Source of the DNA: Flavobacterium limi
GTDB lineage: Bacteria > Bacteroidota > Bacteroidia > Flavobacteriales > Flavobacteriaceae
Reading direction: 5' to 3'
Assembly (NCBI RefSeq): GCF_010645075.1
Contig: NZ_JAADZV010000003.1
Span: 310,001-374,000, forward strand
DNA length: 64,000 bases
In this document: positions 55,801-64,000 of the stretch, piece by piece
How the letters are laid out: every line of letters starts with the position of its first letter
How positions within the stretch are numbered: the stretch's first letter is position 1
The notes under the pieces: generated by a model
The model's input: only the letters and a program-made list of their open reading frames with translations
The model's database searches: none
What the model was told of the DNA's origin: nothing
Made by a program: the position numbers and the translations under genes

Positions 55801-58800
55801 AAAAGCAAACAGTATATCGAGACCAATATTCGTTTGCAAAACCATGAAGGCTTTGTCAAAATCCCAATAAAAAAAGAATTTGAAAAAGCGATGAATGTCA
55901 GTTTTCAAAGTGTTTTTGAAAACGAAAGTCATACTGCCCAAATAAACGTAACACTAAAAACAGATGAAAAAGGCCTCGAATTGGATACTGCAACTTTTAG
56001 AAATAAAATAGAACCCGGAAACAATGAAAGCTGGTCTTTTAAACTAAAATCTATTAATACTAATACAGAAAGCGAAATCCTGGCTTCAATGTACGACAAT
56101 TCTTTAGACCAGTTTTACCAAAAAAAATGGCCGGATTTAAAATTCTCTGAATACCATGGTAATTATGCAACATACAAAACCGGGCTAGGGTTTGAAAACA
56201 CTTCAGGGTACCTGCATAATCTAAATCCTCTCCCGAATAAAATAGAACTCAGCAATGAAAACAATATAAAGCTGATGTGGTTCGGGTTTAACTTTCATGA
56301 TTCTTTCACATTACATCAACAAAGAGAATATCAAAAACAACTTAATAAAAAAATAAAGAAGCCTGTAGATACTAAAAAGATCTCCGGAATCATAACAGAT
56401 CAAAACAACTTACCTGTTCCAGGGGTTTTGATTTCTATAAAAGGAACCCAGCGAAAAGCAACTTCTGACGTTGATGGCTATTATGAAATAGAAGCCGCAA
56501 AAAATGAAGAATTATTTTTTAGCTGTATTGGCTATAAGAGTCAGTCAATCTCAATAGAAAACATAAAAGAAATCAACATTCAACTCGCTGATGATATAGA
56601 TAATTTAAAAGAAGTGGTCGTTGTGGGTTACGGTTCCCTAAAAAAGAAAGATAGTACAGGAGCAGTAGCAATGGTTGTAGAAGAAGACAACAATGTCTAT
56701 AATACGGCAGGAGTTGATGAACCATTGCAAGTCGGATCATTCAAAAAAATCACTGAAAAAGACCTGGAAGCCTTAAACCGGATACAAGCTCGAAAAAATT
56801 TATCAGAAACCGCATTCTTCCTTCCCAATTTAAAAACAGATTCTAAAGGAAGAGTGAGTTTCAATTTTACTTCACCCGAAGCTTTAACAGCCTGGAAACT
56901 TCGTTTGATGGCACATAATAAAGATGCTGTTTCCGGTTATTTGGAAAAAAGCGTAGTAACTCAAAAAGAACTGATGGTTTTGCCTAACTTCCCACGCTTT
57001 TTTAGAGAAAAAGATACAATTGTAATCAGTGCAAAAATTTCGAATGTTACCGCCAAAGCCAAAACCGGAATCTCCGTTTTACAATTCTTTGACGCCACTA
57101 CCATGCAGCCCATTGATGCCAAAATGCTAAATGCTGATAATATAAAAAACTTTACAATTCCGGCTTACGGAAACACAAAGGTAAACTGGAAAATTACAAT
57201 CCCGGAAGGTTTGCAGGGCGTTCAATATAAAATTTTGGCTAAATCAGATAGTTTCTCTGATGGTGAAGAAAGCATACTTCCGGTTCTAACCAATAATATG
57301 CTGGTTACAGAAAGTATTCCGATTTGGGTTCGCGAGAATTCTTTCAAAGAATATACGTTTGAGAATTTAAAAAATAATACTTCAACAACCTTAAGAAACC
57401 ATCAGTTTACTTTAGAATATACGTCAAACCCAACATGGATTGCAATTCAGTCCCTTCCGTATCTGATGGAATATGAGCATGAATGTGCCGAGCAGACTTT
57501 TGCCCGCTTTTATGCAAATGCTTTGGCTTCTGAAGTTATTTCGAGTAATCCGAAAATCGCAACTGTTTTTGAAGACTGGAGAAAAAACGGAAAACTGAAT
57601 TCTAAATTAGAAGAAAACGAAGAATTAAAATCAATTATTCTCGCTGAAACACCATGGCTGAAAGATGCCCAAAGTGAAGAGGAAAAGAAAAAAAATCTGG
57701 CTCTTTTATTTGATTTGGAAAAGATGAAAACTTCTCAGGAAGCGACTTTTCAAAAACTAAAACAAAAACAAAAAGCTTCAGGAGGATTTTCGTGGTTTGA
57801 CGGAAGTGACGAGAACGAATATATTACCAGACATATTCTGGCAGGTTTGGGACATTTGTCTAAATTGAGCAAAGGCCACGCTTCGCAAATTGATGAAATT
57901 GCAAAAACCGGAATTCCATATATAGATTCTAAATTTCTGGAACATTATAGAATCAGAACCAAAAACATCAAAAAAGCTGACAAACTCATTTGGATTAATC
58001 CGCATTTTGATTTGCATTATCTTTACGCCAGAAGTTTTTATCTGGAGAAATATCCGCTTTCTGATACATTAAAAAAAGCGTCCAAATTATATTTGGAAAC
58101 AGCCAAAAATAATTGGCTTTCTTACTCCCTTTACGAAAAAGGAATGACTGCCTTGACCCTAAATCGTTATGGAGAAAAAGATACGGCCAAAAACATTTTG
58201 GAAAGCTTAAAAGAAACGTCTTCCAACAACGAAGACTGGGGAATGTACTGGATTGCAAATAAACCAGGCTGGTACTGGTATCAGGCACCAATTGAAACTC
58301 AGGCTTTATTGATTGAGGCTTTCGCCGAAGTGACAAACGACACCAGATCTGTTGATGCGATGAAAGTGTGGTTATTAAAAAACAAACAAACCAAAAACTG
58401 GCCAACGACAAAATCTACCACAGAAGCAGTTTATGCGTTATTGATGCAGGGAACCGACTGGCTGAGTGTAAAGGACAACACTATTGTCAAACTGGGAGAT
58501 GAAAAAATCATGACCAAAAAATTAGCTGAAAATGAAAAAGAAGCTGCAACGGGTTATATCAAAATGAACTGGAAAGCAGACGAAGTGAAAAAAGAAATGG
58601 CTTCAATAAGCATCGAAAACAAATCGAAAGTTCCGGGTTTTGGCGGTGTGTACTGGCAGTATTTTGAAGATTTAGATAAAATCAAAACCAATTCGGGAGC
58701 CGTTTTATCAGTTGCAAAAGAATTGTATCTTAAAAAGAGTACTCTCAAAGGAAATGAATTAGAAAAAATCACCTCTAAAAATCCATTAAAAACCGGTGAT

Positions 58801-59121
58801 TTAGTAACGGTAAGATTGATTATTTCTTCTAAAGAAGATACAGAATATGTACATTTAAAAGACATGAGAGCCTCCTGTTTTGAACCTGTAAATGTACTTT
58901 CAGAATATAAATACAAAGATGGTTTAGGATATTATATGAGTACAAAAGACGCTGCAACTCATCTTTTCTTTGATCATGTAAATAAAGGAACTTATGTAAT
59001 AGAGTACGACATCCGTGTCAATAACAGCGGTGAGTTCTCAAATGGAATTACCACTATCGAAAGTATGTATGCACCGGAATTTACCAGTCATACGAAAGGG
59101 ATTCGGGTTAAGGTGAACTGA
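52834..59121 (+). CDS. Alpha-2-macroglobulin family protein with inserted SusC-type module
   Basis: Bacterial alpha-2-macroglobulins trap proteases in the periplasm or at the surface. This 2095-residue protein has a plain Sec signal peptide (MKKIVLALLLLTSGLFAQ) with no lipobox. A helical N-terminal part is followed by an MG2 domain with the signature DRAIYRPGQKVYFKG near residue 564. An A2M domain starts near 1315 (LSETAFFLPNLKTDSKGRVS), and a thioester site ECAEQ has Cys1551 and Gln1554. A helical thioester domain and a C-terminal receptor-like domain complete it. Between the bait-region part and the A2M domain, residues about 1183-1285 hold a carboxypeptidase-D regulatory-like fold ending in EVVVVGYGSLKKKDSTGAV, the hallmark of SusC N-termini. 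No pbpC-like gene is adjacent. Convergent with the S46 peptidase gene. Confidence 0.9.
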   Translation: MKKIVLALLLLTSGLFAQTDKKWNKVIALENEGKVKSASGIVTEIYKKAVSEKDEVQMIKCFFYHSKYLQVVDENAQTKILNNLKKDIDRVSIPSKAILNFVYAKCLNDYYSNNQYILYDRINTSSLDEDFMTWTETTFNDQINNAYKKTIENEAVLKNTPLTKYEAVFDYLTDEEFKNQTLYDYLLKENIVYYSSKIKEWEIDKKEFSKHKKELLANSKDFINLNLDFVTNQPLKEVLNLYQQQEKIHPGSENQWGRIQFCKKYVIENNEDYLLSLIDLQNISTNEELIQKIRLEKALVYLQLASKNTYPDYKIKAAKLLDSILVVNNHSNTYKLASREKKQLNSKSLYVQLQENNYKDENTRAFIKYNNIDHLKVSFFKITQKQLAELSKFPKYSDILTHSVLEKQKPIVSKDYTLLNKKDYFQYSTEILLPKLEKGCYVIYFESNSLIKNAKAFAFDFITVSNIAVLAKKENLKDIFQIVDRKTGFPLENVTIQTPKQIIKTDNNGVASFEKIENNYYSDDYIQFSTPNDTLSIRKRNLNSVYDYSNHSTEKTKGKVSFYLDRAIYRPGQKVYFKGIATQKNNDKTSVLPNSVFKIAITDANYNDFKEFEVTTNEFGSFSGEFDLPKNGKNGYYGIRIVTPNDHKNRFIYDPEKEEYAIWNSVEFENSQTDFRVEEYKRPKFEVKFEPKKQTFQVNQSVKIKGNATAFAGSPVSNVSVKYQISLKPYVNENGHYYFKNGKSETISNGETQTDATGKFEINFIAKPSENLTKEKLPVFEYHIKASVTDINGETRDASTSIKVGYHDLILGTFIPAQIETKNKNEIILSSTNLNGEFAAVKGELKIYFASPLSHKLKRRIFQQPEIESISKEDFERLFPYEKNETDESADSLVYTKKIDTEKDKKIALNFISNYKSGNYKVVFSAKDTFQNNIESSSIFQLFQNKDRFNFSKLFTAEQINKDAKKDGFVLIKLTSVIPDLYISTYGNYKSKQYIETNIRLQNHEGFVKIPIKKEFEKAMNVSFQSVFENESHTAQINVTLKTDEKGLELDTATFRNKIEPGNNESWSFKLKSINTNTESEILASMYDNSLDQFYQKKWPDLKFSEYHGNYATYKTGLGFENTSGYLHNLNPLPNKIELSNENNIKLMWFGFNFHDSFTLHQQREYQKQLNKKIKKPVDTKKISGIITDQNNLPVPGVLISIKGTQRKATSDVDGYYEIEAAKNEELFFSCIGYKSQSISIENIKEINIQLADDIDNLKEVVVVGYGSLKKKDSTGAVAMVVEEDNNVYNTAGVDEPLQVGSFKKITEKDLEALNRIQARKNLSETAFFLPNLKTDSKGRVSFNFTSPEALTAWKLRLMAHNKDAVSGYLEKSVVTQKELMVLPNFPRFFREKDTIVISAKISNVTAKAKTGISVLQFFDATTMQPIDAKMLNADNIKNFTIPAYGNTKVNWKITIPEGLQGVQYKILAKSDSFSDGEESILPVLTNNMLVTESIPIWVRENSFKEYTFENLKNNTSTTLRNHQFTLEYTSNPTWIAIQSLPYLMEYEHECAEQTFARFYANALASEVISSNPKIATVFEDWRKNGKLNSKLEENEELKSIILAETPWLKDAQSEEEKKKNLALLFDLEKMKTSQEATFQKLKQKQKASGGFSWFDGSDENEYITRHILAGLGHLSKLSKGHASQIDEIAKTGIPYIDSKFLEHYRIRTKNIKKADKLIWINPHFDLHYLYARSFYLEKYPLSDTLKKASKLYLETAKNNWLSYSLYEKGMTALTLNRYGEKDTAKNILESLKETSSNNEDWGMYWIANKPGWYWYQAPIETQALLIEAFAEVTNDTRSVDAMKVWLLKNKQTKNWPTTKSTTEAVYALLMQGTDWLSVKDNTIVKLGDEKIMTKKLAENEKEAATGYIKMNWKADEVKKEMASISIENKSKVPGFGGVYWQYFEDLDKIKTNSGAVLSVAKELYLKKSTLKGNELEKITSKNPLKTGDLVTVRLIISSKEDTEYVHLKDMRASCFEPVNVLSEYKYKDGLGYYMSTKDAATHLFFDHVNKGTYVIEYDIRVNNSGEFSNGITTIESMYAPEFTSHTKGIRVKVN

Positions 59122-59152
59122 AATTCCAAATTTTAAATTCCAAATTCCAAAA
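59122..59152 (+). repeat. AAATTCCAAA-type short repeats after the alpha-2-macroglobulin gene
   Basis: Three ATTCCAAA units stand in tandem just after the stop codon. The same unit forms the inverted repeat at 13828-13875. Confidence 0.5.
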
Positions 59153-59165
59153 GAAATATCGATAA

Positions 59166-59199
59166 AAAACCCGACAAGTTTCAGAACCTGTCGGGTTTT
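59166..59199. terminator. Bidirectional terminator between convergent genes
   Basis: AAAACCCGACA (59166-59176) pairs with TGTCGGGTTTT (59189-59199), 11 bp, with a 12-base apical part. It has T-runs on both strands and sits between the alpha-2-macroglobulin and S46 peptidase stops. Confidence 0.85.
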
Positions 59200-59220
59200 A
59201 ATTTTATAAATAAATTGAAA

Positions 59221-61365
59221 TTATTTCGCAATCGTTAATTCGTCAATAATGTTTTTGGCTCCGGCATATTTGTCGATAATCCAAAGTACGTAACGAATAT
59301 CTACGTTGATTGTTCTTTGTAATTTAGAGTCAAAAATTACGTCTCCGGCCATTGCTTCGATGTTACCATCAAAAGCAATTCCGATTAACTCTCCTTTTCC
59401 GTTAAGAACCGGAGAACCTGAATTCCCTCCTGTAATATCATTGTCTGTTAAGAAGTTTACCGGCATATATCCAGCTTTATCAGCATATTGACCAAAGTCT
59501 TTTGCTTTGTTCAATTCTAATAAACGAGCCGGCAAATCAAATTCCTGATCACCTGCTTTATACTTTTTCACCATACTTTCCATAGTAGTATAGTTGTTGA
59601 TTTTAGCATCGTTACGAGGATCTGTAGGCAAAGCACGAACTTTTCCGTAAGATAATCTTAAAGTAGAGTTTGCGTCCGGATATTTAACTGTATTCAGTTT
59701 TGATTCTCTTAAACCTTCTACCAAAACGCGGTAAGCAGTTGCAAATCCGTCATCAGCTTTTGCCTGATCCGGTGATTTAGCACGATATTTTGTCAATAAA
59801 TCGGTAGAAATAATATACAAAGGATCCAATGGAAGTGCAGCTGGTTTTGGACTTGCCAGATATTCTAACACTTTTTCTTTAGATGCAAAAAAACTGGTTT
59901 CAGTCGCTTTTGCTATATCTGCTGTAAAATCACCGTTATTAGCTGCTTTCATTTTAGCAATTTGTGGTGCTAAACCGTATTCTGCCGCTTTAGAAGCATA
60001 TAAATTTAATTGTGCGGTTAATACATCTTTTTCTAACGGAGCATAAAATTCACCATAAATATCCTCAACCATTGCGTTGATTTTAGGCAGCATTTCTGCT
60101 TTTTTAGCATCATTTTCTTTAGAATAGGCAATTAATGCATTTCCTAAAGTTGCCGGTCCAGTTGCAAGAGCTGAAGTACGTAAAAGCTGAATCAAATAAT
60201 TATCGTGAGTTGCTTTTAAATTTGTTTCTCTGTAATAATCATTTATCGTTGGAATAACATTTTCGTATTTCTCTTTATTAGCAGGTTTACTCGCCCACTC
60301 ATAGAATTTATCTTCCTGCGCAGCTTTTATATCTACTGTTCCGGCTTTGGTCAACGCATCAATCATACCCTGACGGTTTTTCCAGTAATTTGCAGTCGAA
60401 GCATATTTAGACGCATATTGTAGACGAACAGTAGCATCTTTATCCATATACTTTTTCATTTGGTCCATTCCGGTTTTAGCACCTTCAACCCATGCAGGAT
60501 AAGCATATTTTATGTTTTGCTCGATTCCGCCAGCCGGCATCCAACGGTTTGTTCTTCCCGGATACCCTAAAATCATGGCAAAATCATTTTCTTTTACTCC
60601 TTTAATGCTTACAGGCAGATAATGTTTTGGCTGCAAAGGCACGTTGTCTTTAGAATACTCTGCAGGATTTCCGTCTTTGTCAGCATATACTCTGAACATT
60701 GAGAAATCTCCTGTCTGACGAGGCCATTCCCAGTTGTCAGTGTCTCCACCAAATTTACCAACACTTTCAGGAGGAGTGCCTACTAAACGAACGTCTGTAT
60801 AATCCTGATAAACGAAATAATAATATTCATTTCCCTGAAAGAAAGGACGAACCGAAACTGTATATTTCCCACCTTCGTTATTTTCTTTTTCGATTAAAGC
60901 AATTTCCTGCTGAATGATTTTGTTTCTTTCTGTTTCTGTCATGGTAGGATTTACTTTGGACAAAATTCTTTTAGAAACATCATCCATACGCACGAAGAAA
61001 CGAACGTATAATGATTTTGGTTTCATTTCGGCACTTTTTTCTTTTGCCCAAAAACCATCTTTCAAATAATTTTGCTCAGCAGTTGAAAGTTCAGCAATTG
61101 CATCGTAACCACAGTGGTGATTCGTTAAAACCAATCCGCTTTTTGAAACGATTTCAGCGGTACAACCTCCATTGAATTGTACAATAGCGTCTTTTAAACT
61201 GTGATGGTTAATGCTGTAGATTTCTTCGGCAGTCAATTGCAGACCCATTTTCTGCATATCTCTGTGATTCAGCCTTTCGATAAACATTAAGAACCACATT
61301 CCTTCATCGGCTCTTACAGGAAATGCCATAAGGCACATCGTTAAAAATAAAACTATTCTTTTCAT
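59221..61365 (-). CDS. S46 family dipeptidyl-peptidase, DPP7 type
   Basis: S46 peptidases remove dipeptides from peptide N-termini in the periplasm. The ATG at 61365 (MKRIVLFLTMCLMAFPVRAD, 714 residues) places the signal peptide at the N-terminus; the ATG at 61368 would add one Met, and a longer frame to 61440 hides the signal. The catalytic His is in LTNHHCGYD (about residue 84) and the catalytic Ser in GGNSGSPV (about residue 649). The residue 18 after that Ser, which separates the two subfamilies, is Gly (IAFDGN, about 667). This points to DPP7 (hydrophobic P1) and not the Asp/Glu-specific DPP11, which has Arg there. Confidence 0.93.
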   Translation of the reverse strand: MKRIVLFLTMCLMAFPVRADEGMWFLMFIERLNHRDMQKMGLQLTAEEIYSINHHSLKDAIVQFNGGCTAEIVSKSGLVLTNHHCGYDAIAELSTAEQNYLKDGFWAKEKSAEMKPKSLYVRFFVRMDDVSKRILSKVNPTMTETERNKIIQQEIALIEKENNEGGKYTVSVRPFFQGNEYYYFVYQDYTDVRLVGTPPESVGKFGGDTDNWEWPRQTGDFSMFRVYADKDGNPAEYSKDNVPLQPKHYLPVSIKGVKENDFAMILGYPGRTNRWMPAGGIEQNIKYAYPAWVEGAKTGMDQMKKYMDKDATVRLQYASKYASTANYWKNRQGMIDALTKAGTVDIKAAQEDKFYEWASKPANKEKYENVIPTINDYYRETNLKATHDNYLIQLLRTSALATGPATLGNALIAYSKENDAKKAEMLPKINAMVEDIYGEFYAPLEKDVLTAQLNLYASKAAEYGLAPQIAKMKAANNGDFTADIAKATETSFFASKEKVLEYLASPKPAALPLDPLYIISTDLLTKYRAKSPDQAKADDGFATAYRVLVEGLRESKLNTVKYPDANSTLRLSYGKVRALPTDPRNDAKINNYTTMESMVKKYKAGDQEFDLPARLLELNKAKDFGQYADKAGYMPVNFLTDNDITGGNSGSPVLNGKGELIGIAFDGNIEAMAGDVIFDSKLQRTINVDIRYVLWIIDKYAGAKNIIDELTIAK

Positions 61366-61494
61366 CATAATATTTGAATTAGTCTTGCGAAGATAATTCA
61401 TTTTCACAATTTCATCATGCAATTGTCTTTGAAAATGCAATCTGTTGATCTTATTTTATAATTAAATTACGAATTTAACATTAGTAAAAACAAA

Positions 61495-61520
61495 AAAATG
61501 CTCTGTTTCCAGAGCATTTT
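61495..61520 (-). terminator. Rho-independent terminator of obg
   Basis: AAAATGCTCTG and CAGAGCATTTT form an 11-bp stem over a four-base loop, followed on the minus strand by more T (61492-61498). It lies 21 bases after the obg stop. Confidence 0.88.
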
Positions 61521-61541
61521 TAATATAAACTTTTGATTTTA

Positions 61542-62543
61542 TTATTCATTCAACATTTTCCAAAGCTTATCTTTTAAATCTGTCAAACCTTGCTGGGCAA
61601 CAGATGAAATAAACATGTATGGTACACCTTTAAAAGAAACATCTAACTCCGCTTTTAATTCGGCTTTGAGTTCGTCGTCCAGCATATCACATTTTGATAT
61701 CACCACAAGACGTTCTTTGTCAAGCATCTCAGGATTATACTGGGTTAATTCATTTACCAGAATATCATATTCTGCTTTGATATCCGGAGTATCTACCGGA
61801 ACTAAAAACAGCAAAGTCGAATTACGCTCGATATGACGCAGGAAATAATGCCCTAAACCTTTACCTTCTGCAGCACCTTCAATAATTCCGGGAATGTCGG
61901 CAATTACAAAAGACTGGAAATCCCTGTACGCTACAATTCCTAAATTTGGTTTTAAAGTCGTAAACGGATAATCAGCAATTTTAGGTTTTGCTGAAGTCAG
62001 TACAGACAATAATGTCGATTTTCCTGCATTTGGAAAACCTACCAATCCAACATCTGCCAAAACTTTAAGTTCGAGAATAACATCCATTTCTAAACCTGGC
62101 AAACCTGGCTGGGCATAACGTGGCGTTTGATTTGTCGAACTTCTAAAATGCCAGTTTCCTAAACCTCCTTTTCCTCCTTTTGCCAGAATCTTTTTTTCAC
62201 CGTGTTCAGTAATTTCAAAAAGTGTTTCTCCGGTTTCTTTGTCTTTTACTACAGTCCCAAGAGGGACTTCAATGATTTTATCTTCTCCGTCTGCCCCTGT
62301 ACTTCTGTCAGAACCTCCATCTCCACCATGACCGGCTTTAATATGACGGGCAAACTTTAAATGAAATAGTGTCCAGAGTCCTTTATTCCCTACTAAATAC
62401 ACATGTCCTCCACGGCCTCCGTCACCTCCGTCAGGACCTCCTTTTTCAATAAATTTCTCTCTATGTAAATGTGTTGATCCCTTTCCTCCTTTTCCGGAAG
62501 AAACGTATATCTTAACATAATCTACAAAATTTCCTTCTGTCAT
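61542..62543 (-). CDS. obg: Obg/CgtA GTPase
   Basis: Obg is a ribosome-associated GTPase for large-subunit assembly and stress control. The ATG at 62543 ([20 protein letters not shown], 333 residues) starts directly at the glycine-rich Obg fold. An in-frame start at 62600 would add 19 residues translated from an intergenic repeat and is rejected. The G domain has [28 protein letters not shown] and SKCD motifs. The usual C-terminal OCT extension is missing, as in many Bacteroidota. A terminator follows. Confidence 0.96.
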   Translation of the reverse strand: MTEGNFVDYVKIYVSSGKGGKGSTHLHREKFIEKGGPDGGDGGRGGHVYLVGNKGLWTLFHLKFARHIKAGHGGDGGSDRSTGADGEDKIIEVPLGTVVKDKETGETLFEITEHGEKKILAKGGKGGLGNWHFRSSTNQTPRYAQPGLPGLEMDVILELKVLADVGLVGFPNAGKSTLLSVLTSAKPKIADYPFTTLKPNLGIVAYRDFQSFVIADIPGIIEGAAEGKGLGHYFLRHIERNSTLLFLVPVDTPDIKAEYDILVNELTQYNPEMLDKERLVVISKCDMLDDELKAELKAELDVSFKGVPYMFISSVAQQGLTDLKDKLWKMLNE

Positions 62544-62565
62544 TTTTTCTTGTTTATCTGTAGTT

Positions 62566-62624
62566 TCAAGTTCAGGTTTCAGGTTAACAGCATTGAGCAA
62601 ACTTGGAACGTGAAACGTGAAACA
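62566..62624. repeat. Degenerate inverted repeat before obg
   Basis: GTTTCAAGTTCAGGTTTCAG on the left faces GGAACGTGAAACGTGAAAC on the right, pairing imperfectly across about 15 bases. TTCAGGTTTCAGGTTAA (62571-62587) is identical to 14838-14854. It fills most of the gap between the CBS-protein gene and obg. Confidence 0.55.
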
Positions 62625-62631
62625 AAATTCT

Positions 62632-63906
62632 CTACTCTTTTAAAGCTTTTACTAACACTTTATCAATCTTCACACCGTCCATATCTACAACTTCTAATAC
62701 GAATTTTTGCCAAATTAATTTTTCACCTTCTTTTGGAATATGCGAAAGCTCGGTCATGATCATTCCGCTTACGGTGTTTACTTCGTAATCGTTTGTCAGT
62801 TCATCTAACTCAAAATAGGTTAAGAAATCATGTAATGAATAATGTCCGTCAACCAGCCATGATCCGTCTTCTCTTTCTATTAATTGAAACTCGTCTTTAT
62901 AAAAATCGGAGGCGTCTCCTACCAAAGCTTCCAAAATATCGTTTAAGGTAATCATACCCTGAAAAACACCATATTCATCAGAAACCAATGCATAGTGAAC
63001 ACCTGTTTTTTTGAAGTTCTCTAATGCTTTGTAAGCTGTTGTCTGTTCCATCAGATAAGGCGCTTCAGACGTTATTGTTGCCAGGTCAAAATTGTCTTTC
63101 TCAATATTGGCAAAAATATTTTTTAAGGTTACAACACCTACTATATCATCATAATTATCTTTGTAAACCGGATAAATAGTATGAAGATCATGCAAAACCA
63201 ATTCTTTTATTTTGGCTTTATCCGTATTTAATGGCAGCATATCAACCGATTTTCGGTGTGTCATTAACGAACTTACTTTACGGTCTCCAATGTGAAAAAC
63301 ACGTTCTACGATGTCCTGTTCAATTTCCTGAACTTCACCAACTTCAGTTCCTTCTTTAATAATGGCTTTAATTTCTTCCTCAGTAACTTTTCCGTCAGCA
63401 GTTGGTTTTATTTGAAGTACATTCAATAAAAAATCCGTTGACGAGGTAAGCAGCCAGATAAATGGTGCCGTAATTATCGAAATTACTTTCATTGGCATAG
63501 CCACCATTTTAGCAATGGATTCGGGATAATTTAGACCGATTCGTTTGGGCAGTAATTCACCTAAAACCAATGAAAAGAAAGTTAAAACGACAACCACAAT
63601 TCCAACTGCAACTGAATTAGCATACGGTTTTAAAATTTCAAATCCGCTGACAAAAACCTGAACATCGGTTGTGATTTTATCTCCCGAATAAATACCTGTC
63701 AAAATTCCGATTAAGGTGATTCCGATTTGTACAGTCGATAAAAATTTGTTTGGGGAATTGGCTAAATCGAGTGCTGTTTTAGCGCTTTTATTTCCTTTTT
63801 TTGCAGCAGTTTCAAGTCTGTTTTTTCTGGCCGAAATCAATGCGATTTCTGACATCGAGAAAACTCCGTTTAATAGTATTAGAAAAAATATTATTAGTAT
63901 TTCCAA
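62632..63906 (-). CDS. CNNM/CBS-domain membrane protein (hemolysin C / CorC-like)
   Basis: The 424-residue protein has an N-terminal DUF21/CNNM domain with about four helices ([40 protein letters not shown]). Two CBS domains follow (about residues 205-325, [20 protein letters not shown] and [20 protein letters not shown]). A C-terminal CorC_HlyC domain comes next ([20 protein letters not shown]). Relatives are linked to magnesium or cobalt efflux and, in some Bacteroidota, named GldE. The hemolysin label is historical. It is 88 bases upstream of obg. Confidence 0.92.
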   Translation of the reverse strand: MEILIIFFLILLNGVFSMSEIALISARKNRLETAAKKGNKSAKTALDLANSPNKFLSTVQIGITLIGILTGIYSGDKITTDVQVFVSGFEILKPYANSVAVGIVVVVLTFFSLVLGELLPKRIGLNYPESIAKMVAMPMKVISIITAPFIWLLTSSTDFLLNVLQIKPTADGKVTEEEIKAIIKEGTEVGEVQEIEQDIVERVFHIGDRKVSSLMTHRKSVDMLPLNTDKAKIKELVLHDLHTIYPVYKDNYDDIVGVVTLKNIFANIEKDNFDLATITSEAPYLMEQTTAYKALENFKKTGVHYALVSDEYGVFQGMITLNDILEALVGDASDFYKDEFQLIEREDGSWLVDGHYSLHDFLTYFELDELTNDYEVNTVSGMIMTELSHIPKEGEKLIWQKFVLEVVDMDGVKIDKVLVKALKE

Positions 63907-63965
63907 TTTGTGGCTTGTTCGTTATATAATAGTTCGTTAATGTAATTTGTAACCTGATCGTGTTA

Positions 63966-64000
63966 TAGCCCAGATGGAAGAGAAAAGCCCGGAGCTAAAA
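63966..64000 (+). repeat. Interspersed hairpin repeat, copy C, cut by window edge
   Basis: TAGCCCAGATGGAAG matches the 5' end of copies A and B at 13 of the first 14 positions. The rest differs and runs off the window. It lies upstream of the CBS-protein gene. Confidence 0.5.

Noticed and set aside
56586..56690. Possible recent gene conversion between the susC gene and the alpha-2-macroglobulin insert
   Set aside because: The protein signature is shared, but the DNA at 39520-39780 and 56380-56690 differs at many positions, so a recent copy event is not supported.

Overview
The window is chromosomal DNA of a member of the Bacteroidota, almost certainly Flavobacterium or a close relative. The evidence is the low GC content, promoters of the TTG-N19/20-TAnnTTTG type in place of sigma-70 boxes, a SusC/SusD pair, an S46 dipeptidyl-peptidase, zinc-free forms of S14, S4 and L36, and the gene order rpoA-rplQ-carA-eno-gltA. 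No tRNA, rRNA, CRISPR array, phage gene or insertion sequence was seen.

Layout. (1) 1-11785, minus strand: an exopolysaccharide/capsule locus. It holds a Wza-type lipoprotein, a Wzc-type tyrosine autokinase, four sugar-nucleotide enzymes (C4-epimerase, UDP-glucose dehydrogenase, UDP-HexNAc dehydrogenase, dTDP-glucose dehydratase), a mannose-1-phosphate guanylyltransferase, a NusG-like UpxY regulator and a large SLBB-repeat export protein cut by the window edge. recR lies just upstream. A terminator-like hairpin and a strong promoter split the locus immediately after upxY. (2) 12655-19810: housekeeping genes (CoA-binding protein, MarC, two arginine-deiminase-fold hydrolases, gltA, eno, carA). 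(3) 20050-37481, minus strand: str, S10, spc and alpha ribosomal operons fused into one run from rpsL to rplQ. rpsJ sits at the end of the str cluster behind its own terminator, and rplC has its own promoter. rpmJ (38 codons) is present at 23085-23201. Four non-coding spots in this run (before rplC, rpsH, rpsD and rplQ) hold stem-loops without a U-tract, so they are candidate autoregulatory leaders. (4) 37648-43955, plus strand: a BamA/TamA-like barrel protein and a SusC/SusD pair without associated enzymes. (5) 44045-52701: rlmB, rhomboid protease, rarA, a packed minus-strand group (GNAT, radC, HAD nucleotidase, secreted unknown), a DUF1287 lipoprotein, mpl and a TPR protein. (6) 52834-63906: a 2095-residue alpha-2-macroglobulin with thioester and an inserted SusC-type N-terminal module, a DPP7-type S46 peptidase, obg and a CNNM/CBS membrane protein.

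Most notable points are the alpha-2-macroglobulin/SusC-module fusion, the set of possible ribosomal-protein leaders, the UpxY-terminator-promoter junction, an interspersed hairpin repeat (two full copies and one cut copy) whose central stem changes while its flanks are kept, and three genes whose -7 box ends exactly four bases before the start codon, suggesting leaderless mRNAs.
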